Shown: piece after piece, positions 10,313-19,845 of the stretch | How the letters are laid out: the number at the start of each line of letters is the position of its first letter | Numbering within the stretch: position 1 is the first letter of the stretch | From: Prorocentrum cordatum | Lineage: Eukaryota; Sar; Dinophyceae; Prorocentrales; Prorocentraceae | NCBI GenBank assembly: GCA_963575745.1 | Contig: CAUYUJ010015749.1 | Location: 347,069-411,068 of the forward strand | Length of the DNA stretch: 64,000 nucleotides | Reading direction: 5' to 3' | Made by a program: the position numbers and the translations under genes | The notes under the pieces: model-generated | Told to the model about the DNA's origin: nothing | Databases searched by the model: none | What the model saw: only the letters and a program-made list of their open reading frames with translations

Positions 10313-11225
10313 GTTGCGGAGGGCAGAGGCAGGGATGGGGAGGAGGGAGGGGGGCAGAGGGAGCAGGAGGAGGAGCACGCGGGGCGTCGTCGCTTCAAAA
10401 GGAGGACTCAACACCGGGCCCAGGGTCGGCGCAAGGGACTGCCTGCCCGAGCCAGGAGGGCGCACCATGGAGGCGTGCTATTTGTTGAACGGGTTGGGAC
10501 CGAAAACGGCACAAGGAAGTAAGGAGGCCTGAGGAGGAAGAGGAGGGGAGGGACGAGGAGGGGGAGGGCGAGCTTGAATGCCGGCCGAGAGTTTTCCGGG
10601 GGTGCGCATCACCAGAGACCTTCTGCTGTTAGTTGGTGGGCCGTTCTCGTTTTGATTGTAGCGGCTTCTGGCCAGTGCCGCCGATCCGGGGCCCTCTGGA
10701 TTCGCGTCAAAATGGACGACGACGACGGCGGCAACGACGCTCCTCTAGGTCCTCCTTTTTCTTCCCCTCCTTCCTCCGTCCTTGAAGGCATACTGGATGC
10801 TTCCGGGGGCTTCTTTGGGACCTCATGGGCTCATGCATGGGGACCGTCGAACATAGACCTGGCGATGAAGACCTGCACGGGATGGACCCGGGAGGGGTCT
10901 GCGGACTAATGTTCCTGGAGGTCGTAAAGGGGCATGGCGTAAAGGGGTATGGCGCCAATCGTAGAAATGGTTATGCTATCTGCGATAAATACATCGCCAG
11001 AGTCCCCTTTCCATAAAATTAGCACCACTTTATACCATACCCTTTTCCTACCTCCAGAATGTTGAGTGGATCCAGAGGAGGATGAGGAGGAGGAGGAGAG
11101 GAGGGGGAGGAAGAGGCGGAGGATTGGGTGTGACACTACTGGCCAGCACAGGCAAGACAATGCCAGCATGGAGGAGGAGGAGGAGGAGGAGAAAGAGAAG
11201 GACGAGATGAGAAAAAAAGGAGGAT
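10313..11225. other. No gene seen; GGA-rich patches
   Basis: Contains GGAGG-rich patches at 10320-10380, 10525-10575 and 11065-11225 and otherwise unremarkable sequence with no supported exon. Confidence 0.5.
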
Positions 11226-11309
11226 GAGTCAACGGGAGCAGGAGGATAATCAGGAGGCGGAAGAGGGGGAGGCTCAGGAGGTGGGAGGCGGAGGAGGAGA
11301 AAAGGGTAG

Positions 11310-11860
11310 AAGGACGAAGATTATGATGATGATGATGCTGATGCTGCTGGTGATGATGCTGATGCTGATGCTGCTGATGCTGCTGATGCTGATGAGGATG
11401 GTGATGATGCTGATGATGCTGATGCTGATACTGTTGACGATGCTGATACTGATGATGATGCTGATGATGATGCTGATGATGATGATGCTGATGATGATGA
11501 AGACGATGATCTTGATGAAGATGACTATCATGATGCTAATGATGCTGCTGATGCTGAAGATGATGATGACGATGATGGCGATGCTAAGGATGGTGAGGAG
11601 GAGAAGGACAGGAGGAGGATGAGGATGAAGACAAGGAGGAGGAGGAGGAGGAGGAGGAGGAGGAGGAGGAGGAGGAGGAGTCGAGCCGGAGGAGCAGGAA
11701 GAGCAGGAGGCCGAGAAGGAGGAGGAGGAGGAGCAGGAGCATGGGGAGGAGGAGGAGGAGGAGGAGGAGGAGCAGGAGGAGCAGGAGGATGAGGAGGAGG
11801 AGGAGGAGGAGGAGGAGGAGGAGGAGGAGGAGAAGGAGGAAGAGGAGGACGTGGAAGACG
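11310..11860. repeat. (GATGCT)n then (GGA)n tracts
   Basis: GAT/GCT trinucleotide mixture to about 11580, then GAG/GGA to about 11860. Met-, Ser- or Asp-rich open frames are translations of the tract. Confidence 0.95.
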
Positions 11861-12159
11861 TGGACGAAGAGGACATCCTCGGCGTTTTTGGGGGTCTCTT
11901 CGGGGTATTTCTAGCTTGGGACATCAAGAAGAATCGTCGAGGATGGTCGCTTGGCTAGGTACCGAGAACCTTTGGCTTGACACCTCGCCAAGCGGCTCAT
12001 TGGGGACCGTCTTGGGGCGCCGTTGTGGTCATCGGTTTTTGTTCATGACGATTGTGATGATGGAAGCGCTGTGAGCCTTATGATGACCATTTTGATGATG
12101 GTGGCGCTAACGATAACGACGGCGGCGATGCCACGATGACGACGATGATAATGTAATTG

Positions 12160-12321
12160 CATCTGTCGATGATGATGAGGATGGTGATGATGCTGATGCT
12201 GATTATGATGATGATGCTGATGCTGATGATGCTGATGCTGATGCTGATGGTGATGATACTGATGATGATGCTGATAATGCTGATGATGATGATGCTGATG
12301 ATGATGATGCTGATGCTGCTA

Positions 12322-12377
<56 letters not shown>

Positions 12378-12457
12378 TGAGGATGAGGATGAGGATGAGG
12401 ATGAGGATGAGGAGGAGAGCGAGGATGAGGATGAGGATGAGGATGAGGATGAGGATG

Positions 12458-12528
<71 letters not shown>

Positions 12529-12530
12529 AT
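12160..12530. repeat. (GAT)n / (GAGGAT)n microsatellite
   Basis: GATGCT, then pure GAT (12322-12375), GAGGAT hexamers (12376-12460) and GAT again. 11860-12160 before it has no feature. Confidence 0.95.
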
Positions 12531-12694
12531 TGTTGGTGATGATGACGACGAGTACGATTATGATGCTGATGTTGAGGATATTTATTTGTTTCTATATTGG
12601 CTGAGGACGAAGAGGAAGAAGTCGAGAGAATGTGGAGGAGGGATGATAGTAATCCAAGGATAGAGATAAAAAAACAAGGGGTGGAGGAGCAGAA

Positions 12695-12890
12695 GGTGGA
12701 AGAGGGGAGGAGGAGGAGGAGGAGTAGGAGGAGGAGGAGGAACAAAAGAGGAGGGTCCTCATGCCCACGGGGTGGTGATGATGATGATGATGTTGTTGTT
12801 GATGATGATGATGGTGATGGTGATGGTGATGGTGATAGTGATGAGGATGAGGATGAGGATGAGGATGAGGATGAGGATGAGGATGATTAG
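12695..12890. repeat. GGA, GAT and GATGAG tracts
   Basis: AGGAGG (12705-12745), GATGATGATGTT (12776-12835) and GAGGAT (12840-12888). Confidence 0.9.
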
Positions 12891-12984
12891 GATGAGCTTC
12901 ATTCGGCGTGCAAGCAGGGTTTGATTTTGAGGCTTCTTGAGGCCTCCTAGGGTGGTCGAAGGCTCGAAATTTCATTTTCGCTGC

Positions 12985-13420
12985 CCCTCTGGGCCCCTTC
13001 TTAGGCCCGTCCTGGGGCCCTCTTGGGCCGTCTTGGCAGCTTCTTGGGCCGTTTTTGGGCCTTCTTGGGCCGTCTTGGAGCTCTCTTGGGGGCCTCTTAG
13101 TCCGTCTTGGAGCGATCATGAGGGCCTCTTAAGCCGTCTTCGACGCTGTGGAAGCCTAAGAGGCGAAGATGCTGAACAAGTATGTTTTCCAGAGGGAATG
13201 TGGCAATGTTTGCCTTTTGGGACCTCTTGGGAGCCCTCTTGGAAGCTTCTTCGGGCGTCTTGGAAGCTCCTTGGGCGGTATGGAGGCCAGCTCTGGCGTC
13301 TTGGACCGATAGTTTGATGACTCGGGGCCCTCTGGGGCCGTCTTGGGAGCCTATTGGGGTCTTCTATGCCCGTGTTGGGGCTCTCCTGGGCCCGAAAGGG
13401 CCGCCCCTGGGAAAGGGTAG
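12985..13420. repeat. Degenerate TTGGGCCGTCTTGG minisatellite
   Basis: Same short motif family as 120-620. 13420-13520 includes poly-C runs. Confidence 0.65.
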
Positions 13421-13632
13421 ACCCCCCCCCCTCCCCCCCTTCCCCGGCAAAGCCACCTGGCCTCCTCCCAGCAGAGCTGAAGCTCAGGCTGTTGCTTTAG
13501 CAAACTCACATGCCGGATCGGCGGATTTCGCTCTGCAGCAACGGCGGATCGAGGACAGAGTGAGGGAGAAACGAAAACACAGCAAACACGCAAAACATGG
13601 CTTAGCCCGCGCCCTGTGGCGCCCTCCCACAG

Positions 13633-13731
13633 GACAGGCACGGCTGCACCGCCCTGCACTGCGCACGGAGTGGCGGCCTCCGGTCCACGGCGCGGCTTCT
13701 GCAGGAGCGCGGCGCCAGCGACCGCATCAAG
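13633..13731 (+). CDS. Ankyrin-repeat protein, inferred exon 4 (3' end open)
   Basis: After CCCTCCCACAG the frame reads DRHGCTALHCARSGGLRSTA, then RLLQERGASDR: one ankyrin repeat beginning at the loop, in phase 0 with exon 3. Codon third positions are G/C. Beyond about 13731 the frame stays open and Ala/Arg/Gly-rich to 13965, but I cannot see where the exon ends; GC and GT candidates occur to 13851. The exon lies 5.4 kb from exon 3, separated by satellites, so belonging to the same transcript is inference supported by phase and repeat continuity only. Confidence 0.55.
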
Positions 13732-14105
13732 CCCGTGGCCGCCCGGCGGCGCGGCGGCGGCGCTGCGCGCGCGGCGGCCGGCGCTGGCCACGCCGGGCGC
13801 CAGGCGGGGCCTGCCGGCAGCGCCAGCAGCGCGTGGACGGGCGCCAGCGGTGATCGCCAGCGGCGAAATCCGGACCCTGCCCTCGCCGACCAACGAGTCA
13901 GGCAACTCGATGGGCGGCGGGGGCAGGGCTCGAGGTTTTCGGGCGTTGTCGTCGGATCTCGGTGAGTTTCCAGCGTGCCTCGGGATGCTCTCCAGCAGCT
14001 GCGCCCCGCAGAGAGCGTCTCGGCGGTGCCGGGATGGTCCCGAGCGGCCGCCAGAGGGCCGGGTGATGATGATGATCCGATCCGATGCGAGCCGATTATC
14101 ACAGG

Positions 14106-14180
14106 AGGGTGAGTTGAGACAGCGGTAGTTGGCCGTCGGGGGGGGGGCCCTCGTCGCCTCGGCTGGACGCAGCTCGGAAA
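14106..14180 (+). repeat. Dispersed repeat R, left half, split by the 4.1-kb element
   Basis: GAGACAGCGG, GGCCCTCGTCGCC and GGACGCAGCTCGGAA match 19355-19418. The right half of the repeat resumes at 18304 (GGAGGGGTCTGGGGACCGAT, GAGCTGCCGTGG), as in the uninterrupted copy at 19352-19495. Confidence 0.75.
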
Positions 14181-14347
14181 ACTGATGTTAAGTCGGGCAT
14201 GTCCCTATACAGGAGGACTATCCTAAAAATTGTAAAAAATAGTCTGAGACGATTTGTTTGACCATTTTTGAGCATTTCAGGGTATTTCTTGACTACCTGT
14301 ACGACCACCCTTTGGGTGATAAGGAGGTTCGGGGGGGGAGGAACCAA

Positions 14348-14560
14348 CGTCTCACTCGATCGATCTCACTATCGATCTCACTATCGGTCTCGCTCGATCG
14401 ATCTCACTCGATCGATCTCACAACCGATCGATCTCACAATCGATCTGACCATCGATCTCACAGTCGATCTCACTATCGATCTCGCAATCGATCTCACAAT
14501 CGATCTCACATTCGGTCTCACGATCGATCTCACTATCGATATCACAATCGATCTCACAAT
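14348..14560. repeat. 12-bp repeat (ATCGATCTCACA)n
   Basis: CGATCTCACAAT-type units repeat every 12 bases with ATCGAT palindromes in each. Confidence 0.9.
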
Positions 14561-15020
14561 CAACGTCATCCTCATCAACATCATCGTCAGCAACGTCATC
14601 AACAGCAACAACAACAACAACATCATCATCATCATTGTCATCGGGACACCACCATCATCATCATCATCATCTCATCACCATCAACAACATCATCATCACC
14701 ATCATCATCATCGGGACACCATCATCGTCACCATCATCATCATCATCATCAACATCATCATCATCGGGACACCATCATCATCATTGGAACACCACCATCA
14801 TCAGCATCTCATCATCAGCCTGCACGACATCATCAACATCATCATCATCATCATCGGGACACCATCATCATCAGCAACATCATCATCACCACCATCATCA
14901 TGATCATCGGGACACCATCATCATCACCACCATCATCATCATCACCATCATCACCATCGGGGCACCATCATCATCATCATCGTCATCACCATCATCGGGC
15001 CACCATCATCAACATCATCA
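14561..15020. repeat. (CAT)n with CGGGACAC interruptions, upstream of the retrogene
   Basis: CATCATCAT tract broken by TCATCGGGACACCATCATC about every 60-100 bases. The same interruption recurs in the tract after the retrogene (17399-17955), so the two are halves of one original tract. The His/Ser-rich open frame joined to the transporter is translation of this tract. Confidence 0.95.
15003..15020 (+). repeat. 18-bp target-site duplication, left copy
   Basis: CCATCATCAACATCATCA ends at the first base before the spliced leader and is repeated exactly at 17399-17416 directly after the A run. The AAC interruption falls at the same place in both copies. Confidence 0.75.
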
Positions 15021-15073
15021 TCCGTAGCCATTTTGGCTCAAGAAATTTTGGTGCAAGAAGTTTTGCTCTAGAG
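15021..15073 (+). other. Full DinoSL plus two decayed leader units
   Basis: 15021-15042 is the complete leader (T at the variable first position). After its internal TAG acceptor the sequence continues as three consecutive ~15-nt units: CCATTTTGGCTCAAG (15028-15042), AAATTTTGGTGCAAG (15043-15057) and AAGTTTTGCTCTAGAG (15058-15073). Units two and three match the leader at about 11 of 15 positions. Known mechanism: a leader in the genome supplies an AG acceptor, so each round of trans-splicing and re-insertion adds a 15-nt relict. Confidence 0.85.
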
Positions 15074-15112
15074 GAAGCGCGCCAGCACGTCGGGGGCAAA
15101 CCTGGTGCAGCC

Positions 15113-16624
15113 ATGGTATCTTCATACACGGGGGGGGAGGTTGCGGTGGTGAAGCAGACCTCAGCCCATACGGCGAAGCCGAATGGAACGATGTTCTTTG
15201 CCATCGCCATGGCCATGGTTGGGGCAATGATGTTTGGGCTTGACCAAGGTAACTTCGGAGTCGTGTCTGTCTTCGAGGACTTCGAGTCGCACTGGTGCGA
15301 TCGCAATTTTGGTGATAAAGCTCACTGCCACGGTGAGCTAGTAAAGGAGAACAAGGAGTGGGACGGCGGCTTCATCCTCTGGGGTGGCACGCTCATCACT
15401 TTTGGTGCCGCCGCGGGGGCGTTGACACTTGGTCCCGTGATGATGAATAAGCTCGGGCGCAGACGGAGCATTGGCATCGGAGGGTTCATTTGCTGCATGG
15501 GTTGCTTGCTGGCCTCGTACCTGTCCTTTGGCAGCATCCCCGTCTTCTACGTTGGCCGCTTCATCACGGGCTTTGGCGTCGGCGTGGCTTGCTTGGTCTT
15601 GCCAGTGTACAACTCGGAGTGCTCCACCCCGTCAATCCGCGGTCTGACAGGTTCGTTTTTCCAGCTGAACGTCGCGGTCGGAAGTCTCGTGGCCACCCTC
15701 ATCTGTACGTTTTACAAGAACTGGGCATTTGGCATGTTCCTTCCAGGACTTGCAGGGGCAATTCTCGCGCTTGCGTCATTCTTCCTCCCAGAGTCGCCCC
15801 GGTGGATGATGGCTTCCACAGGGGACTACGAAAAGGGGAAGGAAGAGCTTCAAAAGATTCGCGAGGGCAATGTGGACATTGAAGCAGAGGAGATGTGGGA
15901 GGAGATTCAAGCAGAGAAAAATATGACCGAGGTGAGCTATACTGGTCTCTTCGAAGAGCGCAATCTTCGCAAGCGAGTGTTGATAGCATGTGGCCTCGTC
16001 ATGGCCCAGCAGTTGACTGGTGTGAACGCCTTCCTCTCGTACTCGGGGGTGATTTTCGGGAAGTGCGGCTTTGATGATCCCATCCAAGTTACCCTGGTGT
16101 TCAACCTCTGGATGATATTGTTCGTCATCCTTGGCCTCGTCCTGATCGATTCGAAGTATGGCGGACGCAGGAGCCAGCTATTGGCTGCTACTGCCATCAT
16201 GGGCCCGCCGCTCGTCGTAGCTTCTATGGGCTTGCAGATGGCGTGGAACCCATTGATCGTTGCAGCTATGGTCTGCATCTATGGAGGCGGCTTTCAGCTT
16301 GCTTGGGGGATGGTGCCGTGGATCTACCCCTCAGAGATCTTCTCGATGTTGGAGAAGGAAAAGGCATTGTCAATCGCAGTGTTCGTGAACTACATGTTCA
16401 ATGCGCTGATTGTGTACATCACGCCCGTGCTGATGAACTGGAGCATCACTGGCACCTTCTATGTATTCGCAATATTGAACATCGGTTGTGGACTCTTCGT
16501 CTGGACCTTTGTGGTGGAGACCAAGGGCATTGCCTTGGAGTTGACGCCAGCGCTGTTTGATAGCTCTAACCACAAAGGCGAGGACTCAGACAGCGACGAC
16601 TCAGACAGCGAAGACTCAGATTAG
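15113..16624 (+). CDS. MFS sugar-porter family transporter, intronless
   Basis: 503-residue integral membrane protein of the major facilitator superfamily, most like the sugar porter (GLUT/proton-hexose symporter) family; the substrate is not evident. Motifs in order: first helix with MFGLDQG at 40-46; LGRRRS at 115-119 (cytoplasmic loop 2-3); YVGRFITGFGVG at 146-157; PVYNSE at 164-169; PESPRWMM at 226-233 ending the N-terminal half; a charged central loop at 235-285; QQLTGVNAFLSYSGVIF at 299-315; YGGRRS at 349-354; GMVPWIYPSEIF at 399-410; VETKG at 468-472. Twelve hydrophobic segments fit. The tail is acidic, DSDSDDSDSEDSD. The ATG at 15113 is in GCAGCCATGG context, 40 bases after the leader units; upstream in-frame sequence is microsatellite. 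No introns, stops or frameshifts, so it may be functional. Stop TAG 16622-16624. Confidence 0.95.
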   Translation: MVSSYTGGEVAVVKQTSAHTAKPNGTMFFAIAMAMVGAMMFGLDQGNFGVVSVFEDFESHWCDRNFGDKAHCHGELVKENKEWDGGFILWGGTLITFGAAAGALTLGPVMMNKLGRRRSIGIGGFICCMGCLLASYLSFGSIPVFYVGRFITGFGVGVACLVLPVYNSECSTPSIRGLTGSFFQLNVAVGSLVATLICTFYKNWAFGMFLPGLAGAILALASFFLPESPRWMMASTGDYEKGKEELQKIREGNVDIEAEEMWEEIQAEKNMTEVSYTGLFEERNLRKRVLIACGLVMAQQLTGVNAFLSYSGVIFGKCGFDDPIQVTLVFNLWMILFVILGLVLIDSKYGGRRSQLLAATAIMGPPLVVASMGLQMAWNPLIVAAMVCIYGGGFQLAWGMVPWIYPSEIFSMLEKEKALSIAVFVNYMFNALIVYITPVLMNWSITGTFYVFAILNIGCGLFVWTFVVETKGIALELTPALFDSSNHKGEDSDSDDSDSEDSD

Positions 16625-17398
16625 GACTCGCAGGTTGGTCCGATCATGTCGAGCACTGAGGCGGCACAGGCGCATCCTCTGGTGACGCATGGGGCAGAGC
16701 TGCGCCTAACTGAGCCGGGAATGGTTTTGCAGTTGGTGCGTGGCAGCACCACATATTGTCGTGCACTAGTCGTGCCCCACACGCGTGCGCAGGGCGTGTA
16801 TCCTTCATAGATACGGCAGATCGTTTTGCCCAGTGGATGGTGGCGGCGGTAACGGGACGAATTGGGAAACGGGTAGGGCAAAACCATAGATCTGGCGATA
16901 CGCGGAGAGGGAGGGATGTGTTGCCTTGGAGAGGCCTTCCCAGGTAGCAAGCCCTGAGGAGTGACGCTGTGTGTTTCCATTCCGATATTGCATGTGTAAG
17001 CTAGGCTTCCTCGACCTGCACCTTCGCGACAACCATGAAACACCGTGAGGAGGGGTATGACGAGGAGGAGAAGGATCTGTGGATGGGGGAACCAAGAGAT
17101 TCAGAGTCGGCGGTCTGGCTTGGGAAGTCCCGCCAAAAGCTCTAGGGTTCTACAGACCCCTGTACCCTACAAAAGTTTCAAGCTCCAGCACGATTGTGCG
17201 CGAAAGTAGGGGTCTGAAGGCAGCGATTTTAATGACAGTGACGGGGACCGCTGAAGTGCGGTTGGGGCGTGAGGAGGCTTGCTCCGCGGATTGCCGCGAT
17301 GTGTCTCCCGCCCCCTTGTCTCTGTATGTGCAAGCATGCATGCCAAATTGCACATGCCCGGGAGCTTCCTCGTAGTTCTAACCAGACACCAAAAAAAA
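16625..17398 (+). other. Inferred 3' UTR and poly(A) remnant
   Basis: 766 bases of unique sequence with no supported gene, ending ACACC followed by eight A residues (17391-17398). Read as the 3' UTR and shortened tail of the retroposed mRNA. Confidence 0.65.
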
Positions 17399-17883
17399 CC
17401 ATCATCAACATCATCATCATCATCACCTCATCATCATCCTCATCGTCAACATCATCATCATCATCGGGAAACCATCATCGTCATCATCATCATCATCATC
17501 ATCAACATTATCATCCTCGGGACACCATCATCATCATCATCACCATCATCATCAACAGCATCATCATCAACTTCATGATCATCGGGAAACCATCATCATC
17601 ATCTTCACCATCATCATCTCATTATCATCAACACCAGCAGGATCATCAGGATCATCAACATCATCATGTCGGGACACCATCATCATCAGCATCATCATCA
17701 TCATCAACATCATCCTCATCGGGACACCCTCATCAGCAACACCATCACCATCATCACCATCATCCTCAGCATCGTCAACATCATCATCATCATCATTGGG
17801 GCACCATCATCACCACCATCATCATCAACATCATCAGCATCATCATCATCAGCATCATCATCATCATCATCATCATCATCATT

Positions 17884-17955
<72 letters not shown>
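17399..17955. repeat. (CAT)n, downstream half; begins with the right 18-bp duplication
   Basis: 17399-17416 repeats 15003-15020 exactly. The tract continues as CAT with CGGGACACC interruptions and ends in about 100 bases of pure CAT. Confidence 0.95.
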
Positions 17956-17984
17956 GGGACACCGACGGGACACCGGCAGGACAC

Positions 17985-18120
17985 CGCCGGCCACCGGCCC
18001 CCGGAAAGGAATCATTTGGTCTGGCCACGCCTCAGCCGGAGGCGGGACTCCGGCGGGACACCGCGGGCCACCAGCCCCCGGAAAGGAATCATTGGGTCCG
18101 GCCGCGCCTCAGCCGGAGTA
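17985..18120. repeat. 79-bp tandem duplication
   Basis: CCCCCGGAAAGGAATCATT occurs at 17997 and 18076 with GCCTCAGCCGGAG following each. Inside the 4.1-kb element. Confidence 0.8.
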
Positions 18121-18394
18121 GACTTTCTTCTCGCCCGCCCACGCAGCTTTGCCTCGCACGCACGCACGGCACGCACGAACACGAAACCGAAACCGATTTC
18201 CCGGTAGGGGGGCTCTCCGTTTCACTTCGATCTCACCCCCTCACCTCCGTTTTTTTAATGTTTCGTCCAAAAGCTGCCTGCAGGGGGGGCATGCCCGACC
18301 TAGAACTAATGCGTGCGGACCCCGGGAGGGGTCTGGGGACCGATCCTGAGCTGCCGTGGTCTCGACGCGCCCTGCTCCGAGAAACAGGCACGAG

Positions 18395-18485
18395 GAGACC
18401 TCCTCCTCCTCCTCCTCCTGCTCCTCCTCCTCCTCCTCTTCCTCCTCCTCCTCATCCTCCTGCTCCTCCTCCTCCTCCTTCTCTC
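18395..18485. repeat. (CTC)n microsatellite
   Basis: CTCCTC tract with CTG interruptions. Confidence 0.9.
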
Positions 18486-18489
18486 CTAC

Positions 18490-18620
18490 TGAGCAGGGCT
18501 CGCTGTAGGTGTCTGCGGCCCGCTTGGGACAAAAAGTCGCCTGCCCATGAGCGGCCGTTGTCGATTTTTGACAACGTCTGCTGCTGGGCATCGTGCCCAA
18601 TGTTTCCATGCCCGTTTCGG
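18490..18620. repeat. Dispersed repeat, pair with 8688-8825
   Basis: Second copy; see motifs GAGCAGGGCTCGCTGTAGG and TGCTGGGCATCGTGCCCA. Confidence 0.65.
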
Positions 18621-18728
18621 GCCTGCCAAGGTGAAAGAAGGGATGCGGGCAGTTGTTCTCCATCGGCCTCTGGGGTGGAGGACGCTGCAGGCAGCTGCCC
18701 GAAGTCTCTCCATCTCGACGGCCCACAG

Positions 18729-19284
18729 ACGGCAGCGACGGCCCACCAGGCCGCCCAGCAGGCGCTGGGAACTAATCTGGACGACGCCGAGGCGTTCCTG
18801 ACGTCGCTGAAGGTGACGTACGCGGTGGCCCGGAAGAGCAGCGCCTCCGACATCGACTTCCTGATAGAGGGCGGGCCCGAGGGCGAACCCCTCCGGCGGG
18901 TCGAGGACGAGGCGGACGAGTTCCTGGAGACGATGTCGCGCATCAGCTCCTGCGTGGCCGAGGAGGTCCAGGAGGCCAGGTCCGCGTACAGCAGGCTCTC
19001 GGCCTCGTTCGACCAGCTGACGAGAGTCATGTCCGAGGTCGGAGGCCACCCGGGCGCCGCCAGGAAGAGCGTGGTGAGCGGCGGCGCCGCGCGCGCCTCC
19101 GCGGCGGGGCCGCCGGCTGAGCAGGCCGCCCTGGGCTGCCCCGCCTCGGAGGTGCTGTCCGCCGCGGCGTCGAACGCGGCGTCGCTGGTGGAGGACGTGC
19201 AGAGCGCGAGGCGTGCCCTCGGCTCCTTCGGCACCTCGATCGACGAGATGAAGGCGGCCATGGCGGAGGCTGCCAGCTGCGCCG
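18729..19284 (+). CDS. Alanine-rich helical protein exon, unrecognised
   Basis: After GGCCCACAG a 185-codon phase-0 frame runs from TAATAHQAAQQALGTNLDDA through EAFLTSLKVTYAVARKSSAS, VEDEADEFLETMSRISSCVA, EEVQEARSAYSRLSASFDQL to GTSIDEMKAAMAEAASCA. About 95 percent of third positions are G or C, unlike the flanks, so this is real coding sequence. Ala, Glu, Ser and Leu spacing suggests long helices or a coiled coil; I recognise no domain. At about 19285 the bias moves to the +1 frame (AKAGGLRKGPARGGAVLREL) and lasts to 19351, where GCGAGC could be a GC donor. That is a single-base indel, an assembly error or a missed intron. It may be a later exon of the ankyrin gene (same strand, phase 0) or a separate gene. 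Confidence 0.6.
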
Positions 19285-19351
19285 GCCAAGGCCGGCGGCT
19301 TGCGCAAGGGCCCGGCGCGAGGGGGGGCGGTCCTCAGAGAGCTGCGGGAGG

Positions 19352-19495
19352 GCGAGCTGGGACAGCGGCAGGTGGCCTTCCTGGGGCGCCCTCGTCGCCA
19401 CGGGGCGGACGCAGCTCGGAACTCTGGAGCGTTTGGGCCCCCAGGGGGTCCGGGGATCGATTTTTAGCTGCCGCGGCGTCAATTCGCTCGGCCCG
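19352..19495 (+). repeat. Dispersed repeat R, uninterrupted copy (empty site)
   Basis: GCGAGCTGGGACAGCGGCAGG, GCGCCCTCGTCGCCACG, GGACGCAGCTCGGAAC, then GGGGGTCCGGGGATCGAT and AGCTGCCGCGG in one run. The copy at 14106/18304 has the 4.1-kb element between the GGAA and the GGG parts. A third, partly interrupted copy is at 46625-46955. Confidence 0.75.
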
Positions 19496-19845
19496 AGTGG
19501 GCAGGGGGCCTCCCGGAGGCCCCCCCGCCTGCTCGGAAGCCTTCTCGGGCGCCCACGGGTCTTTCGAGGCAGCCCCTCTCCGCGTTCTCAGGAGGCCGCC
19601 CCCCCGGCCCAGATCCGATCCAAGCTGGCCCCCCAGGCCCCACCCGAGGTCCGTCTTGGCTGGCCTTCCAAGCTGCGGCCAGCCGTGGCGATCTCGGCCA
19701 CGCTCGCGAGCGACCTTTCCCTGGCGTGGCCTCTGGTGCGGGCCCGGCGGGGCCCCCGATCGCTGCACGCGATGCGAAAGCAGCGGCTTGCGTGCCTGGG
19801 TTTGGTCCTCTCCCCGCCCCCCCCCAAATGTTGATCCTACTTTTC

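Larger units (their letters stand above)
15021..17398 (+). mobile_element. Processed spliced-leader retrogene, leader to poly(A)
   Basis: A 2,378-bp unit with every mark of a reverse-transcribed mature mRNA: a full 22-nt DinoSL at its first base, an uninterrupted 503-codon gene, a 766-nt 3' region, and eight A residues (17391-17398) at its last bases. An 18-bp duplication flanks it. Insertion was into a (CAT)n tract. The likely machinery is a non-LTR retrotransposon acting in trans; a decayed reverse transcriptase of that class lies at 41391-42453, though nothing links it directly. Same strand as the surrounding ankyrin exons. Confidence 0.85.
14188..18303 (+). mobile_element. 4.1-kb GTCGGGC-family TIR element carrying a retrogene
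   Basis: The left end TTAAGTCGGGCATGTCCC (with CTATACAGGAGG) lies at 14188 and the right end, CCTGCAGGGGG..GCATGCCCGACCTAG, stops at 18303. No other partner for either end exists between them. The outside 8-mers AACTGATG (14180-14187) and AACTAATG (18304-18311) agree at 7 of 8, as in the short members. The paralogous copy of the split host repeat at 19352-19495 is contiguous across the insertion point, an empty site. The interior holds a 12-bp repeat, two (CAT)n blocks, and a spliced-leader retrogene for a sugar porter. No transposase is visible, so mobilisation would need help from elsewhere. The element superfamily is inferred only from the 8-bp duplication (hAT-like). Confidence 0.8.

Noticed and set aside
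14258-15112. In-frame upstream extension of the transporter (His/Ser-rich, 285 codons)
   Set aside because: It is translation of the 12-bp and (CAT)n repeats and crosses the spliced leader; the mature mRNA starts at 15021 or later.
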